A stretch of DNA of 50,806 nucleotides, taken from Xenococcaceae cyanobacterium MO_167.B27. GTDB taxonomy: Bacteria; Cyanobacteriota; Cyanobacteriia; Cyanobacteriales; Xenococcaceae. The stretch spans positions 1-50,806 of the forward strand of contig JASJCP010000014.1 of assembly GCA_030065935.1 (NCBI GenBank), written 5' to 3'. The position numbers and the translations under genes were made by a program. Shown here piece after piece: positions 8,601-17,227 of this stretch. The stretch's first letter is position 1. Each line of letters starts with the position of its first letter. The notes beneath the pieces are model-generated. The model did no database searches and was not told the DNA's origin. It saw only the letters and a program-made list of their open reading frames with translations.

Positions 8601-8859
8601 TCTGCCTTTACAAGACAAAAAAGCATTAACCTGGAATATACTGGTTGTTTTAAATCAAGTGATTGGACGTTTAAATCGGGGAGGTTGTCCTGCTCGTGTT
8701 TATTTTTGCGATGCTAAATTTGCCGATCTTTTACCTTTTATGCGTCAAGAACTTGAACCTTATTTCGATCCATCCAGTAACAAATCAGCAATAGAACAAG
8801 AAATTGCTAAAGCACTTTACAGTAACTTTTATTTTCCCCTAGATAAAGCTCTACCATAA
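5635..8859 (+). CDS. DinG/XPD-like superfamily 2 helicase of the pPIWI-RE system
   Basis: 1074 residues from the ATG at 5635; an in-frame TTG at 5581 would add 18 residues that lie wholly inside the REase gene, so the ATG is preferred. Motifs: Walker A GAVGAGKST (about 264-272), DExD box VIWDEVD (446-452) and motif VI VIGRLNRGG (1009-1017). Four cysteines, C355, C373, C391 and C397, fall between Walker A and the DEVD box, where XPD/DinG helicases carry a 4Fe-4S cluster. The family is predicted to unwind DNA or remove R-loops, feeding substrate to the PIWI and REase partners. Its stop and the next start share one base (TAATG). The protein is longer than E. coli DinG and has extra helical insertions at 480-640. 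Confidence 0.83.
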   Translation: MRNRDWKSKISQKLRKYLKDTNISWLSQYPAQSVFWEIELSLFVITKLFSQHPIVDKLWIILTGYELPVPEINDLTEEQRHILANARHLLNHFRGRFKWEKELDSYLKVPEYLRGYNIDLQSREVKIKSVVAVPDRFDVYLKTTAETLDYQDREIKWATKGDYIVYQDNIQQRISISEQFANLARNNQISSHNLDGKKTRTKIAVTWEELVETAIWMDRQWEQSGKKPKNWHKRLKEIELKLIDGNQTFLAQILIVNGIFNLIGAVGAGKSTVMEVLAVWAAINKRHVTLIVPDVIDQLKRAQLFLQLGFKAAPILGVSNRHNHLNRLHRASLVDNPDNRIIQNHEGFQWVSMGCALNDQLNNLFNAPREYPCLSLYKKDEDSNKLEKFACPLFSVCPTHKAARDLVEADIWLATPASALYSKVPVQINRENLRYGELIYRRSDLVIWDEVDRGMVYLDGIFSPNEELIGFLDELRTKVAENLQNNRRSPLQNKLIDSWNTNHRKLQGTTDKVVHLLQRSGAYSLQVWLDSFGSFFSELTLFESIAKELCNGKTSEYDKLIEKVKGYLQNEQNQYQAEYRILKDVTKDLIIEEDIDGANELLINWLQNNKKVFAPWDDNKWEEMLEKLQFALLIYSLSQTLQRVLGGFTLVDNVLKTGMDASNLLNKPPLDFDPVIPVSPQGNVLGYQYRNNSLRFFKCKGVGRWITLHFHELYKNEGIVGPNVLLMSGTSWADASPGFHLQVPVNGILKPNEKTVENIIQGSQFFLKTFYYSNSSQDKIVISGLQGQDRISALQELIKQLAQPSGLINLSPLEVERDSLPEGRKRILLLTGSYYEAELVKEFLVKEVRPDWKGQVVRLVPDNTEESEINSEFESVRRGNVEDFPKMNQAWILVAPLLAVERGHNILNEFDQAAIGTCYFLVRIHPRPDDLNLCVQMLNRWTIDKLNDSKTLQSWCNNNLDLITLGTALRKQAFREWSRILNTRLIFSSLPLQDKKALTWNILVVLNQVIGRLNRGGCPARVYFCDAKFADLLPFMRQELEPYFDPSSNKSAIEQEIAKALYSNFYFPLDKALP

Positions 8860-11528
8860 TGGCAAAATTCGATTACTTAAAACTCTGCACCTACACAATT
8901 AAACCCAATGAAGATATTATAGTCAGTTATTGGACTGCTTTATTTCCTAACCACTGGAGAGATATATTATTTCCGCTTCAACCTCCATCTAAAAATGGTT
9001 ATGTAAGTCTTCCTATTCAATCTCTTAATAATCTAATTCAGACTTATAATGAAGTCATTTATATTAATTCTGTAGGGCAAAACTTTTATTCTCTACCTTG
9101 GTTATATTGCCATAATCCAATTGATATTAATAATATTTTGCTTGCTCTTGTATCTGACTGGATATTAGGAGCTTTTAATAAAGCAAGTGAGGAAGCTAAA
9201 GCAAATGCGATCGCAGCTTTACGAGCATCAAATTTAGTATGGACTCAACAAACTTTTAAGTTAAGTCAATGGAATAAGGAAAATAACGGTACTGCTAAAT
9301 ATAGTGATGCTGCTTTTTTTCTCTTCCCCGATTATCTGGTCAATAAATTAACAGGTAAAACTCTAAATATAAAAACTAGAGATGGTGAGAAAAAATTAAC
9401 TTTCTATCGCACAATTAAACCTACGGCTAACGGTTCGGAATTAATTTCAGAACCACTCGAATATACTTACACTACAGCCAAAACTCAAAAGAAATCTACC
9501 TATCTTTATTCTATTGTTATTTCTTTTTACATTCAGACTTTTGCTTGGGAAGATTATCCTGTTATTAACTGTGACTTTGGTGTCAGAATATGGTTGAGTA
9601 GTAAGAGCATCTTGAAAAAAGATTATAATTCTAGTGTTTATTTAAAGATAAATTCACCTTGGATTAAAGATAGTGAAAATAGACAAAATACTAGTTTTAC
9701 TGTAACTAAAATTAACACCTATTCAGAAACAATAAATGTAAATAATGAAGAAAAAACAGTTTGGCATAATCGCTGGATTTCTCGTTTAGCTTCTGCGCTC
9801 GAACAAACAGGATTAATTCAGCTTCCAGAAAATGCTGAAGATGTTGTCAACGACCCTTTAAATTTTAAAGAGCAACTGCTCATAGTTTTTAAAAATGGTA
9901 TTAAGCCTAATTCTAAAATCAACCCAGGATTAACACCAGGCGATCGCAAATCTTTACTAAATAGTATTTCTCAAGAATTAACGGAATTAGAGTTATTTTC
10001 CAGAATTGAAAGAGTAGGATATAAAATTAGTAAAAATACTAATAATCCTATTTTAGATTTATTAGAAGTTATCAACGATTTAGAAAAAGAAAAAAACAAA
10101 GCACCAGAAACTATAGAGAAATTAACAAAGAAAAAGCAAGAGCTACAGAAAGAAGTTGTTAAATTAATTAAAACTAGATTAGGAAAACAAAACATACAAG
10201 TTCATATTTGGTATCAAGAAGAAACAACTAGAGAAAGAATTATAACTTACTTATATGAATTTATAGACAGTTCCATAGTTGAAATAGAATCAGAATATTT
10301 AGGGGAATTACGAACTCCCCTTCCCATAGAAAGAAGAAACCAAGCAATAGAAGCAATACAACAACGAGCAGAAGAATTAGCAGATCAAATAGAAGCAACC
10401 AAAAAACCTGCAATAGCCTATATAGAATTACAAGGAGCAGATAGTTTTAACCCTAGTTACAAAGACGTAAAACCTGCATTACGTTGGGGTCATGCGAGAT
10501 TAGGTTGGAAGTCACAATTTTTAGTTCCTGAAGCTGAAGCAAGTAATGTGGAACATAGAACTAAATCTGCTATTTTAGATGGTCTGCGTCAATTGTTGTT
10601 GCTTCCTCCAACTTCAGATTTAACTTTTATAGATGATAAATCGAAAGAAGAATATAACTTTAATAATTTTCACTATGTAGCATTATGGGTAATTCAAAGA
10701 AATAAAACGAATAATAAAAATCTAAATAGAAAAACTGAATACTTACCAATATTTATTTATACACCCGCAAAATTAACTTTAGCTTCTGATGTTAAAGTAT
10801 TTGCTCCTGGGTTAAAAGACTGGTGTTCGTATCAAGATATTTTTGAAGCTTTAGCTACAGGTGAGGCTCATGGATATGAGAATAAAGATGATTCCAAAGG
10901 TTCTGACAAAGTTTCAAATTTTATTAGTACAACTATTTATCATGAAATATTACCTTTAGGCAAAAATAATAATCTCATTTTCTTTGCTCACCGACAAAAC
11001 TCTCGAAGATTTTGGTCTTATTTAACCAATAAAAATATTGTTCGAGACGAAATACAACTTAATCAAACTGATACAGCTATTAAAATGAAAGAATATCCAG
11101 GGTTAAGAATAATTGGTTTGCGCGATCGCTATCAAAGCGAAACACCACAATATTTTGCTGAAAATAAAGAAGGCTATACTATTGGTTATAGTAAAGGATT
11201 GTGGCAAGTAACAGACCGTATTTTTTACAGTACAGATAACACTTCAAAAACTCAAAGATTTAATCGTCATTTATCAAAACTAACTAGTTGGGTCAATGAT
11301 AACAACACAACAAAATCACCATCACCCACTACCAATACTCCCATGCCCAATATATTAGAAATTACTGTTGCTTGTTGTCAATCAGAAGATAAACCTTGGG
11401 CTTTAGCTGCCTTGACTCATGAAATGCGTTACGATTGCATTAATTATGATGGTGCGTTAAGTTTGCCTGCAATTATACATCTGATGAAACAGATAGAAGA
11501 ATATTCAGTTTTAAATGAAAGATTATAA
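8859..11528 (+). CDS. pPIWI-RE protein (prokaryotic PIWI with conserved R and E; RNase H-like fold)
   Basis: 889 residues. The N-terminal 350 or so residues are the family-specific X-type region. After a basic coiled-coil-like segment (DLEKEKNKAPETIEKLTKKK, about 407-426) comes the MID-PIWI half: IAYIELQGADSF (about 521-532), RPFF-like FFAHRQNSRRFW (about 708-719), GLRIIGLRDRYQSETPQYF (about 748-766) with the Arg and Glu that give the family its name, and a C-terminal PWALAALTHEMRYD (about 846-859). The family usually lacks the catalytic DDE tetrad of Argonautes, so nucleic-acid binding is more likely than slicing. Predicted role: guide or R-loop recognition in defence against plasmids and phages. 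Coupled to the helicase by a one-base overlap. Strongly AT-rich codon use compared with flanking housekeeping genes suggests transfer. Confidence 0.87.
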   Translation: MAKFDYLKLCTYTIKPNEDIIVSYWTALFPNHWRDILFPLQPPSKNGYVSLPIQSLNNLIQTYNEVIYINSVGQNFYSLPWLYCHNPIDINNILLALVSDWILGAFNKASEEAKANAIAALRASNLVWTQQTFKLSQWNKENNGTAKYSDAAFFLFPDYLVNKLTGKTLNIKTRDGEKKLTFYRTIKPTANGSELISEPLEYTYTTAKTQKKSTYLYSIVISFYIQTFAWEDYPVINCDFGVRIWLSSKSILKKDYNSSVYLKINSPWIKDSENRQNTSFTVTKINTYSETINVNNEEKTVWHNRWISRLASALEQTGLIQLPENAEDVVNDPLNFKEQLLIVFKNGIKPNSKINPGLTPGDRKSLLNSISQELTELELFSRIERVGYKISKNTNNPILDLLEVINDLEKEKNKAPETIEKLTKKKQELQKEVVKLIKTRLGKQNIQVHIWYQEETTRERIITYLYEFIDSSIVEIESEYLGELRTPLPIERRNQAIEAIQQRAEELADQIEATKKPAIAYIELQGADSFNPSYKDVKPALRWGHARLGWKSQFLVPEAEASNVEHRTKSAILDGLRQLLLLPPTSDLTFIDDKSKEEYNFNNFHYVALWVIQRNKTNNKNLNRKTEYLPIFIYTPAKLTLASDVKVFAPGLKDWCSYQDIFEALATGEAHGYENKDDSKGSDKVSNFISTTIYHEILPLGKNNNLIFFAHRQNSRRFWSYLTNKNIVRDEIQLNQTDTAIKMKEYPGLRIIGLRDRYQSETPQYFAENKEGYTIGYSKGLWQVTDRIFYSTDNTSKTQRFNRHLSKLTSWVNDNNTTKSPSPTTNTPMPNILEITVACCQSEDKPWALAALTHEMRYDCINYDGALSLPAIIHLMKQIEEYSVLNERL

Positions 11529-11612
11529 ATCTAAGTAAAATTTAATCGTCAAATATCGATGCACTAAAGCATTCGTTAAAATAATAATCAAAGAGATTAA
11601 TTCAAAAACAAC

Positions 11613-12194
11613 ATGGAAGCCATCGCTATTCCCAAGGGATTTAAAGTAACTCCAGAACAATTTGAGCAACTTGCACAAGTGGAACAACTAGCACGAATGG
11701 AGTTAACTAAAGATGGAGAATTAATTATCATGAGTCCCACAGGTGGTGAAGCTGGAGAGACAAACTTTAATCTATATATCGATCTCGGCATTTGGAATCG
11801 TCAAACAAAACTTGGAGTAGCTTTTGATTCTTCTACAATTTTTGTCTTACCTAATAGTGCCAGAAGAAGTCCCGATGTTAGTTGGATTAAATTAGAACGC
11901 TGGAATAGTTTAACTTTAAAAGAAAAACAAGGTTTTCCTCCTCTTGCTCCTGATTTTGTAATTGAATTAGTAAGTCCTAGTGATATTAAAAATCAAAGAT
12001 ACGAAGACTTGCAGGCAAAGATGCAAGAATATTTAGATAATGGGGTTAAACTGGGTTGGTTAATCGAGCCATCAGCAAAAACAGTTGAAATATATAGAGT
12101 TGGGCAACAAGTAGAGATTTTAAATAATCCTCAAACTCTATCAGGAGAAGATGTCTTACCTGGATTTATTTTAGATTTAAGTGAGATTTTTTGA
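11613..12194 (+). CDS. Uma2 family PD-(D/E)xK nuclease-like protein (DUF820)
   Basis: 193 residues with the usual Uma2 layout: an N-terminal helix with TPEQFEQL, ELIIMSPTG, the RRSPDVSWI block, FVIELVSPSD as the acidic strand, then KMQEYLDNGVKLGWLI. These proteins carry a restriction-endonuclease-like fold with the Asp of PDVSW and the Glu of VIELVSP as likely metal ligands. They are present in tens of copies in many cyanobacteria; function is unknown. It stands 84 bases beyond the pPIWI-RE gene and is probably an independent gene rather than part of that system. Confidence 0.88.
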   Translation: MEAIAIPKGFKVTPEQFEQLAQVEQLARMELTKDGELIIMSPTGGEAGETNFNLYIDLGIWNRQTKLGVAFDSSTIFVLPNSARRSPDVSWIKLERWNSLTLKEKQGFPPLAPDFVIELVSPSDIKNQRYEDLQAKMQEYLDNGVKLGWLIEPSAKTVEIYRVGQQVEILNNPQTLSGEDVLPGFILDLSEIF

Positions 12195-12419
12195 TGATTA
12201 ATCGATATTATATGAACAATAGTGGTTTCACCTCATGGGCGATCGCTTTAAATCCTTCCCATTCCTGGTAATTTTCTCTAAATATCCGATTTTTAGCCTG
12301 ATTATCAGCAAATCTAGCATTTTTTGATACTGGCCTGAGTCAGTTTAATTCGTAAGAGTTCATTGATTGCTGGTTATCCCCAATTCCCTTAAGCAAGCTT
12401 ATTTAAAATAGACTTGTAC

Positions 12420-12800
12420 CTAACTAACCACGATACTAGAATGACCAGCGACGACACGCCAATTACCATCAGAAGAAAGAATCCAAATACGGGTAAATCG
12501 AAAATCGCTATCAGATGTGGTATCAGCATAGCTCCCTAATAAACGCATTCGGACGGAAACAATCCCAACATCTCCACTAAGTTGAATACGTTGCTCAGAA
12601 GGTTTTAACTCTTTGATTTTAATTATTCCAGATTGGTGGGCAAGAAGATCGTCTTGTTTGCTCAATACTTGACCAAGATGATTTGTAAAAATTAGTTCAG
12701 GTGCAAGCAATTGATCGAGAGTGTTCACATCAGAATTAAGCATAGCAAGTCTGAGTCTTTCCTCAGCTTTAAGAATCTGTGTTTCAATACCATTGTTCAT
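12420..12800 (-). CDS. NTF2-like (DUF4440/SnoaL-type) protein
   Basis: 126 residues with the cone-shaped NTF2 fold pattern: an N-terminal helix (ILKAEERLRLAMLNSDVNTLDQLLAPELIFTN is read in pieces), then strands ending in GNWRVVAGHSS. DUF4440 proteins share this opening (EERLRLAM.. LD.LLA.EL.F) and closing W-R-V-V-A-G-H-x-S. The biochemical role is unknown; relatives bind small ligands or act as isomerases. No signal peptide or membrane segment, so cytoplasmic. It is convergent or isolated relative to its neighbours and transcribed alone. Confidence 0.78.
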   Translation of the reverse strand: MNNGIETQILKAEERLRLAMLNSDVNTLDQLLAPELIFTNHLGQVLSKQDDLLAHQSGIIKIKELKPSEQRIQLSGDVGIVSVRMRLLGSYADTTSDSDFRFTRIWILSSDGNWRVVAGHSSIVVS

Positions 12801-12909
12801 TGAGTCTCTTGTGTCGTTAATATAACGACATAATTGAATAGCTTATTGTTTATAATACTCTCCATCGACTCTACTCAAAAAAAACAAAGCTGGATAAAAA
12901 TCTTTAGAT

Positions 12910-14961
12910 ATGACTCAGAAACCAACTCCTCCCATAGCAGCCAAACACCCTCAAGAATTGGTAACTCATAGAGATAAGAGAATTGATCACTACTATTGGT
13001 TGCGCCAACAGGATAATCCAGAAGTTATTGATTATTTAAAAGCTGAAAACGACTACACAAAAGAGATGATGCAGCATACAGAAGCGTTGCAAAAATCTCT
13101 TTACGATGAGATGCTCTCACGGATTAAAGAAACTGATCTTTCTGTCCCCTATCGCCTACAAGATTACTACTACTACTCTCGTACTGAAGAAGGTAAAGAA
13201 TATGAGATTTTCTGTCGTAAGTATCAGAGCTTGGATGCACAGGAAGAGATAATATTAGACGAAAATGAATTAGCAGCAGGAAAAGAGTTTTTTAGTTTGG
13301 GAGCGATCGCAGTTAGTCCCAATCAGCAAATTTTAGCTTATTCGACGGATACAACAGGTGCAGAGCTATATACTCTCTTTTTTCTGGATTTAGCTACAAA
13401 AAAGCTTTATTCAGAGACTATTCCTAATACCTATTATTCTTTGGCTTGGGGTAACGATAACCAGACTGTTTTTTATACCAAGATAGACGATACTAATCGT
13501 CCTTATCAATTATGGCGACATATTTTAGGTAGCAATCCTAGTGATGATGTTTTGGTATATCAGGAAGATGATGAAGCTTACTATCTCAGTATAGATAAGA
13601 CTCGTTCTCGTGCTTATCTTTTGCTGGAATTGGACAGTAAAGTTACTTCAGAAGTGCATTATCTTGATGCCAATAATCCCAGTGGCGAGTTTAAACTATT
13701 TCAACCCCGTAAGACAGGAATCGAATACTCCATAGAACATCATAGCAATCGCTTTTATATTGTTACTAACGAAGAGGCGATTAACTTTAAGCTAATGGAA
13801 ACAGCAGTTAATTCCCCAGATAAAAGTAACTGGAAAACTGTCATCCCCCATCGAGAAGAGGTGATGCTAGAGGGAATTGATAGCTTTGCAGATTATTTAG
13901 TTATATACGAACGGGAAGGAGGATTACCCACAGGGAAAATAAAAACTTTAGCAACAGGGGAAATAAGAAAACTAACTTTTCCTGAACCAACTTACTCTTT
14001 TTCTGGGGGAAACAATCCTGAATTCAATACTACCAAGTTTCGCTTTGGTTATAGTTCCATGATTACTCCTTCTTCTGTCTTCGATTACGATTTGGAAACA
14101 GGGGAAAGAGAATTAAAGAAAGAAACAGAAGTATTAGGGGGATATGATCGCACTCTATACGCCAGTGAGAGATTAACCGCTACCGCATCAGATGGTACAG
14201 AAGTTTCTATTTCCTTAGTTTATAAAAAAGGAATCAATAAAGATAGCTCTAATCCCCTGTGGTTAAATGGCTATGGTTCTTACGGCTATCCTTATCCTGC
14301 TACCTTCTCTTCTTTGCGTCTTTCTCTATTGGATCGGGGATTCGTAGTTGCGATCGCTCATATTCGCGGTGGAGAAGAAATGGGACGCAAGTGGTACGAA
14401 GATGGGAAATTTTTGTACAAAAAGAATACCTTTACCGATTTTATCGCCTGTGCAGAACATCTAATTGCTGAGAAATGGACAAATCGCGATCGTCTGGTCA
14501 TCTCTGGCGGTAGTGCTGGAGGTTTACTGATGGGTGCGGTAATGAATCTGCGTCCCGACTTATTTAAAGTTGTTGTTGCAGAGGTTCCCTTTGTAGATGT
14601 ATTGACCAGCATCTTAGATACATCTCTACCTTTAACTGTATTGGAATGGGAAGAATGGGGCAATCCCAATCAGAAAGAATATTATGATTACATCAAATCC
14701 TATTCACCCTACGATAACGTTACCGCTAAAGACTATCCCGCCTTACTAATTACCGCAGGTTTAAATGATTCGCGGGTTAAATATTGGGAACCAGCTAAAT
14801 GGACAGCTAAATTACGAGAACTCAAAACCGACAATAATCTATTGTTACTCAAAACCAATATGAGTGCAGGACACGGTGGTGCATCGGGACGCTATGAAAG
14901 TCTTAAAGAAATTGCCTTTGAATACGCTTTTGTCCTCGATCAATTAAAGATAAGTTCATGA
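12910..14961 (+). CDS. ptrB: Oligopeptidase B (prolyl oligopeptidase family, S9A)
   Basis: 683 residues, the normal size for oligopeptidase B, a cytosolic serine peptidase that cuts short peptides after basic residues. An N-terminal segment (HYYWLRQQDNPEVIDYLKAEN) and a seven-bladed propeller region lead to an alpha/beta hydrolase domain. The triad is visible: S535 in GGSAGGLL, D620 in GLNDSRV and H655 in SAGHGG. The block FVVAIAHIRGGEEMGRKWYEDG is typical of this subfamily. Start ATG 12910. No operon partner is apparent. Confidence 0.93.
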   Translation: MTQKPTPPIAAKHPQELVTHRDKRIDHYYWLRQQDNPEVIDYLKAENDYTKEMMQHTEALQKSLYDEMLSRIKETDLSVPYRLQDYYYYSRTEEGKEYEIFCRKYQSLDAQEEIILDENELAAGKEFFSLGAIAVSPNQQILAYSTDTTGAELYTLFFLDLATKKLYSETIPNTYYSLAWGNDNQTVFYTKIDDTNRPYQLWRHILGSNPSDDVLVYQEDDEAYYLSIDKTRSRAYLLLELDSKVTSEVHYLDANNPSGEFKLFQPRKTGIEYSIEHHSNRFYIVTNEEAINFKLMETAVNSPDKSNWKTVIPHREEVMLEGIDSFADYLVIYEREGGLPTGKIKTLATGEIRKLTFPEPTYSFSGGNNPEFNTTKFRFGYSSMITPSSVFDYDLETGERELKKETEVLGGYDRTLYASERLTATASDGTEVSISLVYKKGINKDSSNPLWLNGYGSYGYPYPATFSSLRLSLLDRGFVVAIAHIRGGEEMGRKWYEDGKFLYKKNTFTDFIACAEHLIAEKWTNRDRLVISGGSAGGLLMGAVMNLRPDLFKVVVAEVPFVDVLTSILDTSLPLTVLEWEEWGNPNQKEYYDYIKSYSPYDNVTAKDYPALLITAGLNDSRVKYWEPAKWTAKLRELKTDNNLLLLKTNMSAGHGGASGRYESLKEIAFEYAFVLDQLKISS

Positions 14962-15032
14962 TTGTTCTTTTTCAGGAGGAATAGCAGTCTTAAGTGCAAT
15001 ATTCTAGAAAGGCGGAATAAATCAAGCGGGTA

Positions 15033-15857
15033 ATGTCAGAATCAGAAAGATATAGCAATCATCGCGAACAGTTAGAAGCTGCCAATCCATCATCAGATAG
15101 AATTCAACAATTACAGGAAGCTCTGGAAAATGCCTTTGCAGATTGTATAGAAATACGACAGGTTAAATATATTCTTTTTGATGAATTATCTGCTGAAGAG
15201 TTGGCAAATGCCTTTTTTAACTATCCAATACTGATCAAATCGGTGCTTGCTTGTATTAATGTTGCTTCAAGAGCGATCGCAAGGGATTTACAGTTAAATA
15301 TAGATACTTACGCCAATAAAATAAGTAAAACCAAGGCTGCTACGATTGCTGGCTATATTAAACCAATGTTACCCAAAGAAATTGCTATTCCTGCTCTTAT
15401 GGAGTTAGATAGATATTTTTGGACGGATAAAGAATTAAGAGCCAATAAAGGAAGGTGGGAAAAAAGAATTATTGAGCATTTAAATAGTAATTCTCTGGTT
15501 TTATTTAAAAAAAGCAAGTTTAGTTCTCAAAATGAAATTTTTGAATTAGATGCAGCTTATCCAGATTCGGAAAATGAAATAAATATTGGCATTGATATCA
15601 AAAGAATCGAATCACCAAGGGATATTCATAAAAGAGCCGATGAAATCATTAATAAATCAACTAAATTTAAGTTAGAGTTCCCTAACGGATATTTTTTTAC
15701 AATTATCTATTATCCGTTTCCTTCACAACATCAAAATGTTATTAGTAGATTGAGTCATCCAAATATAGATGGTATCTTTTTCGCTAATGAATCTAACTCT
15801 TCAATTGAACAAGCAGTTCAACTTTTGTTAGGAAAAGCAGGTAAATTAAAAGAATGA
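15033..15857 (+). CDS. Putative type II restriction endonuclease
   Basis: 274 residues, not recognised as a named enzyme. The nuclease call rests on a PD-(D/E)xK-like pattern in the C-terminal half: FELDAAYP with D173, then GIDIKR with D188-I-K190, followed by a helix (RDIHKRADEIINKS). The N-terminal 150 residues are helical. The partner gene downstream is a DNA methyltransferase whose ATG overlaps this stop (ATGA at 15854-15857), the classic arrangement of a co-expressed R-M pair. The recognition sequence cannot be read. Order R then M is unusual for safe establishment unless the pair is controlled at the level of translation. Confidence 0.68.
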   Translation: MSESERYSNHREQLEAANPSSDRIQQLQEALENAFADCIEIRQVKYILFDELSAEELANAFFNYPILIKSVLACINVASRAIARDLQLNIDTYANKISKTKAATIAGYIKPMLPKEIAIPALMELDRYFWTDKELRANKGRWEKRIIEHLNSNSLVLFKKSKFSSQNEIFELDAAYPDSENEINIGIDIKRIESPRDIHKRADEIINKSTKFKLEFPNGYFFTIIYYPFPSQHQNVISRLSHPNIDGIFFANESNSSIEQAVQLLLGKAGKLKE

Positions 15858-17155
15858 GTAAGACTGTATCTACACTAAAAAGTGCCAAAAGAACCAAAGT
15901 CGAAAGAGGAGGCGTACACGCTTGGCATCCTTACTATGCAGGTTATTCAGAACAATTTGTTCGTAGCGCAATCAATTATTTACAGCTTTGCCCTAACGAT
16001 ATTATTTTAGACCCTTGGAGTGGAAGTGGTACAACGGGTTATGTCTGTGAAATGGAAGGTATTTATTCAGTAGGGCTTGATGTTAATCCTGTGATGTCTT
16101 ATTTTGCTCAAGCAAAATCTGGATTAGTAATTAAGTTACTAGATGAATATAGGATTAGATTACAAGAAAAAATAGTCAATCGTGCTATTACTATTCAAAA
16201 AGATGAGGAATGGGATCATGAGCTTTATAATTTTATGACATCATCGCTGGCTCAAAATATATTAGCTCTGAAAAAATCTATATACTTAACTAAGTATCCT
16301 GAACTTCCTAATTTAGCAATAAAAATATTTAATGATATCAATACACCGCTAATTTCAAATTCCATTAAAGCTTTTTTTTTATGTGCATTATTTAGAACTG
16401 CCAGAAAACTATCAGGTTATAAAAAAGGCTCTAATCCTACATGGTTTAAAAAAATTAATCTCAAAAAAAATTTCACTATTGACCAAGTTAATCATAGTTT
16501 TACAGAGATTTGTCATCAAATGCACGATGATTTAAAAAATTCACCTTTATTATCTTCCGAGATAATTTATCACTATGATTATGTTGCAGATTCCAGAAAA
16601 ATTCCTTTCAGGCAAAATACTTTTGATGCTACAATAACTTCTCCACCTTATTTAACTCGTATTGATTATGCAATATCTACTCAGCTAGAAATACTAATTC
16701 TTAAAGATAGTCAGTATTTAAGACAAATTCGTGTTAATACGATGGGTTCTCCCGTAATTACTGAAAATAAGATTCAGGTAAATAATGCTTGGGGAAAAAC
16801 TTGTACGATCATTTTAGAACATATAAAAAATCATGCTTCAAAAGCTTCAAAAACTTATTATTGGAAAAATATAGTTCAGTATTTTGATGATGCTTATAAG
16901 ATTTTGTTTCAAATATATCGAGTTTTGAAAAAAGGTAAAAGTGCCTTAATAGTAGTTCAGTCTTCCTATTATAAAGACATCGAAATACCTTTAAATAAAG
17001 TCTATATGGAAATGGCATTATCAATAGGATTTACAAGTATCAAAGAGCCTTTTAAAGAAGTAGTCAAAAATCACATGGCTCATGTAAATAGTAAATCATC
17101 TACATATAAAAAGAATAAAGTTTATTACGAAAGCGTCATTAAATTAACTAAATAA
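15854..17155 (+). CDS. Type II DNA methyltransferase (SPPY motif; likely N4-cytosine or N6-adenine)
   Basis: 433 residues. Motif X-like region HAWHPYYAGYSEQFVRSAI (25-40) precedes motif I DPWSGSGTT (53-61) for S-adenosylmethionine binding, then catalytic motif IV TSPPY (262-266). SPPY is most common in N4-cytosine enzymes. Some 200 residues separate I from IV and probably include target recognition. C-terminal VLKKGKSALIVVQSSYY resembles later core strands. It should protect host DNA from the adjacent endonuclease. Very AT-rich, with many AAA and TTA codons, consistent with transfer. Confidence 0.85.
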   Translation: MSKTVSTLKSAKRTKVERGGVHAWHPYYAGYSEQFVRSAINYLQLCPNDIILDPWSGSGTTGYVCEMEGIYSVGLDVNPVMSYFAQAKSGLVIKLLDEYRIRLQEKIVNRAITIQKDEEWDHELYNFMTSSLAQNILALKKSIYLTKYPELPNLAIKIFNDINTPLISNSIKAFFLCALFRTARKLSGYKKGSNPTWFKKINLKKNFTIDQVNHSFTEICHQMHDDLKNSPLLSSEIIYHYDYVADSRKIPFRQNTFDATITSPPYLTRIDYAISTQLEILILKDSQYLRQIRVNTMGSPVITENKIQVNNAWGKTCTIILEHIKNHASKASKTYYWKNIVQYFDDAYKILFQIYRVLKKGKSALIVVQSSYYKDIEIPLNKVYMEMALSIGFTSIKEPFKEVVKNHMAHVNSKSSTYKKNKVYYESVIKLTK

Positions 17156-17171
17156 AAGGCGATCGCCTTTT
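17154..17171. terminator. Palindrome containing HIP1 at the methyltransferase 3' end
   Basis: AAAAGGCGATCGCCTTTT is a perfect 18-base palindrome overlapping the last two bases of the methyltransferase stop codon and followed by ATTTCT. It could fold as a terminator hairpin, and it contains the cyanobacterial HIP1 octamer. Confidence 0.5.
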
Positions 17172-17227
17172 ATTTCTATCTGGCTGATAAGATATTAAGT
17201 AAGTCAACCAGGAAAAGTCATTGGTAA

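Noticed and set aside
12208-12339. Minus-strand open frame reading ARFADNQAKNRIFRENYQEW
   Set aside because: Looks slightly coding-like, but is about 43 codons, lacks a start codon and matches nothing I know; at most a relic.
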